The position numbers were made by a program, and so were the translations under genes. Of a DNA stretch of 6,454 nucleotides, positions 6,430 through 6,454 are shown piece after piece; the first letter of the stretch is position 1, and each line of letters opens with the position of its first letter. Location of the stretch: assembly GCA_002321395.1 (NCBI GenBank), contig DCMK01000006.1:40267-46720 (forward strand), written 5' to 3'. The notes beneath the pieces are model-generated. The model worked only from the letters and a program-made list of their open reading frames with translations. It was not told where the DNA came from and searched no databases. Source of the DNA: Caryophanales bacterium UBA1624 (lineage in GTDB: Bacteria > Bacillota_I > Bacilli_A > RFN20 > CAG-826).

Positions 6430-6454
6430 TCAGTTCGCACGCCGCGGGAAACCG

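Noticed and set aside
6389..6454. Open frame of about 21 codons on the - strand from the right edge to a TAA
   Set aside because: A frame this short stays open by chance often, it shows no recognisable C-terminal motif, and no clear terminator for leftward transcription follows it. It cannot be fully excluded without more sequence.

Overview
The window holds one end of a carbohydrate-use operon followed by a heat-shock chaperonin operon. All genes lie on the + strand of a moderately GC-rich genome. The likely host is a Gram-positive, Firmicutes-like bacterium, perhaps an Erysipelotrichia/Bacilli-type gut lineage. This rests on strong GGAGG ribosome binding sites, a CIRCE (HrcA-type) operator in front of groES, a GPH sugar symporter paired with a cytosolic GH78 enzyme, and a GroEL that lacks the proteobacterial GGM tail. 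The lineage is inferred from style only; no taxonomic marker was compared.

Region 1 (1-4231) is a sugar operon. A GPH-family sugar:cation symporter (MFS superfamily) enters from the left edge without its start and first two membrane helices. It ends in an unusually long, Lys/Glu-rich cytoplasmic tail of about 156 residues. Its stop codon overlaps the start of a GH78 alpha-L-rhamnosidase-like gene (ATGA overlap). That gene keeps the whole catalytic signature and has no signal peptide, so the pair probably imports a rhamnoside or small rhamnose-containing oligosaccharide and hydrolyses it in the cytosol. A perfect hairpin with a T6 tract closes this unit.

Region 2 (4254-6319) is groES-groEL. 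A perfect TTGACA -35 box overlaps a CIRCE element with one perfect and one degenerate arm. A third CIRCE-like half-site lies just upstream, which is the most distinctive regulatory feature here. GroES (92 aa) and GroEL (538 aa) look complete and functional. They are separated by a 47-bp gap that holds a perfect 14-bp AT-rich palindrome, and the operon ends at a GC-rich hairpin terminator.

Region 3 (6320-6454) has no recognisable gene. It carries an A/T-rich tract, a 7-bp inverted repeat and a possible promoter pointing off the right edge.

No CRISPR array, mobile element, tRNA, rRNA or defence system was seen. The parts most worth a second look are the charged tail of the symporter, the three-half-site operator of groESL and the promoter/inverted-repeat cluster at the right edge.
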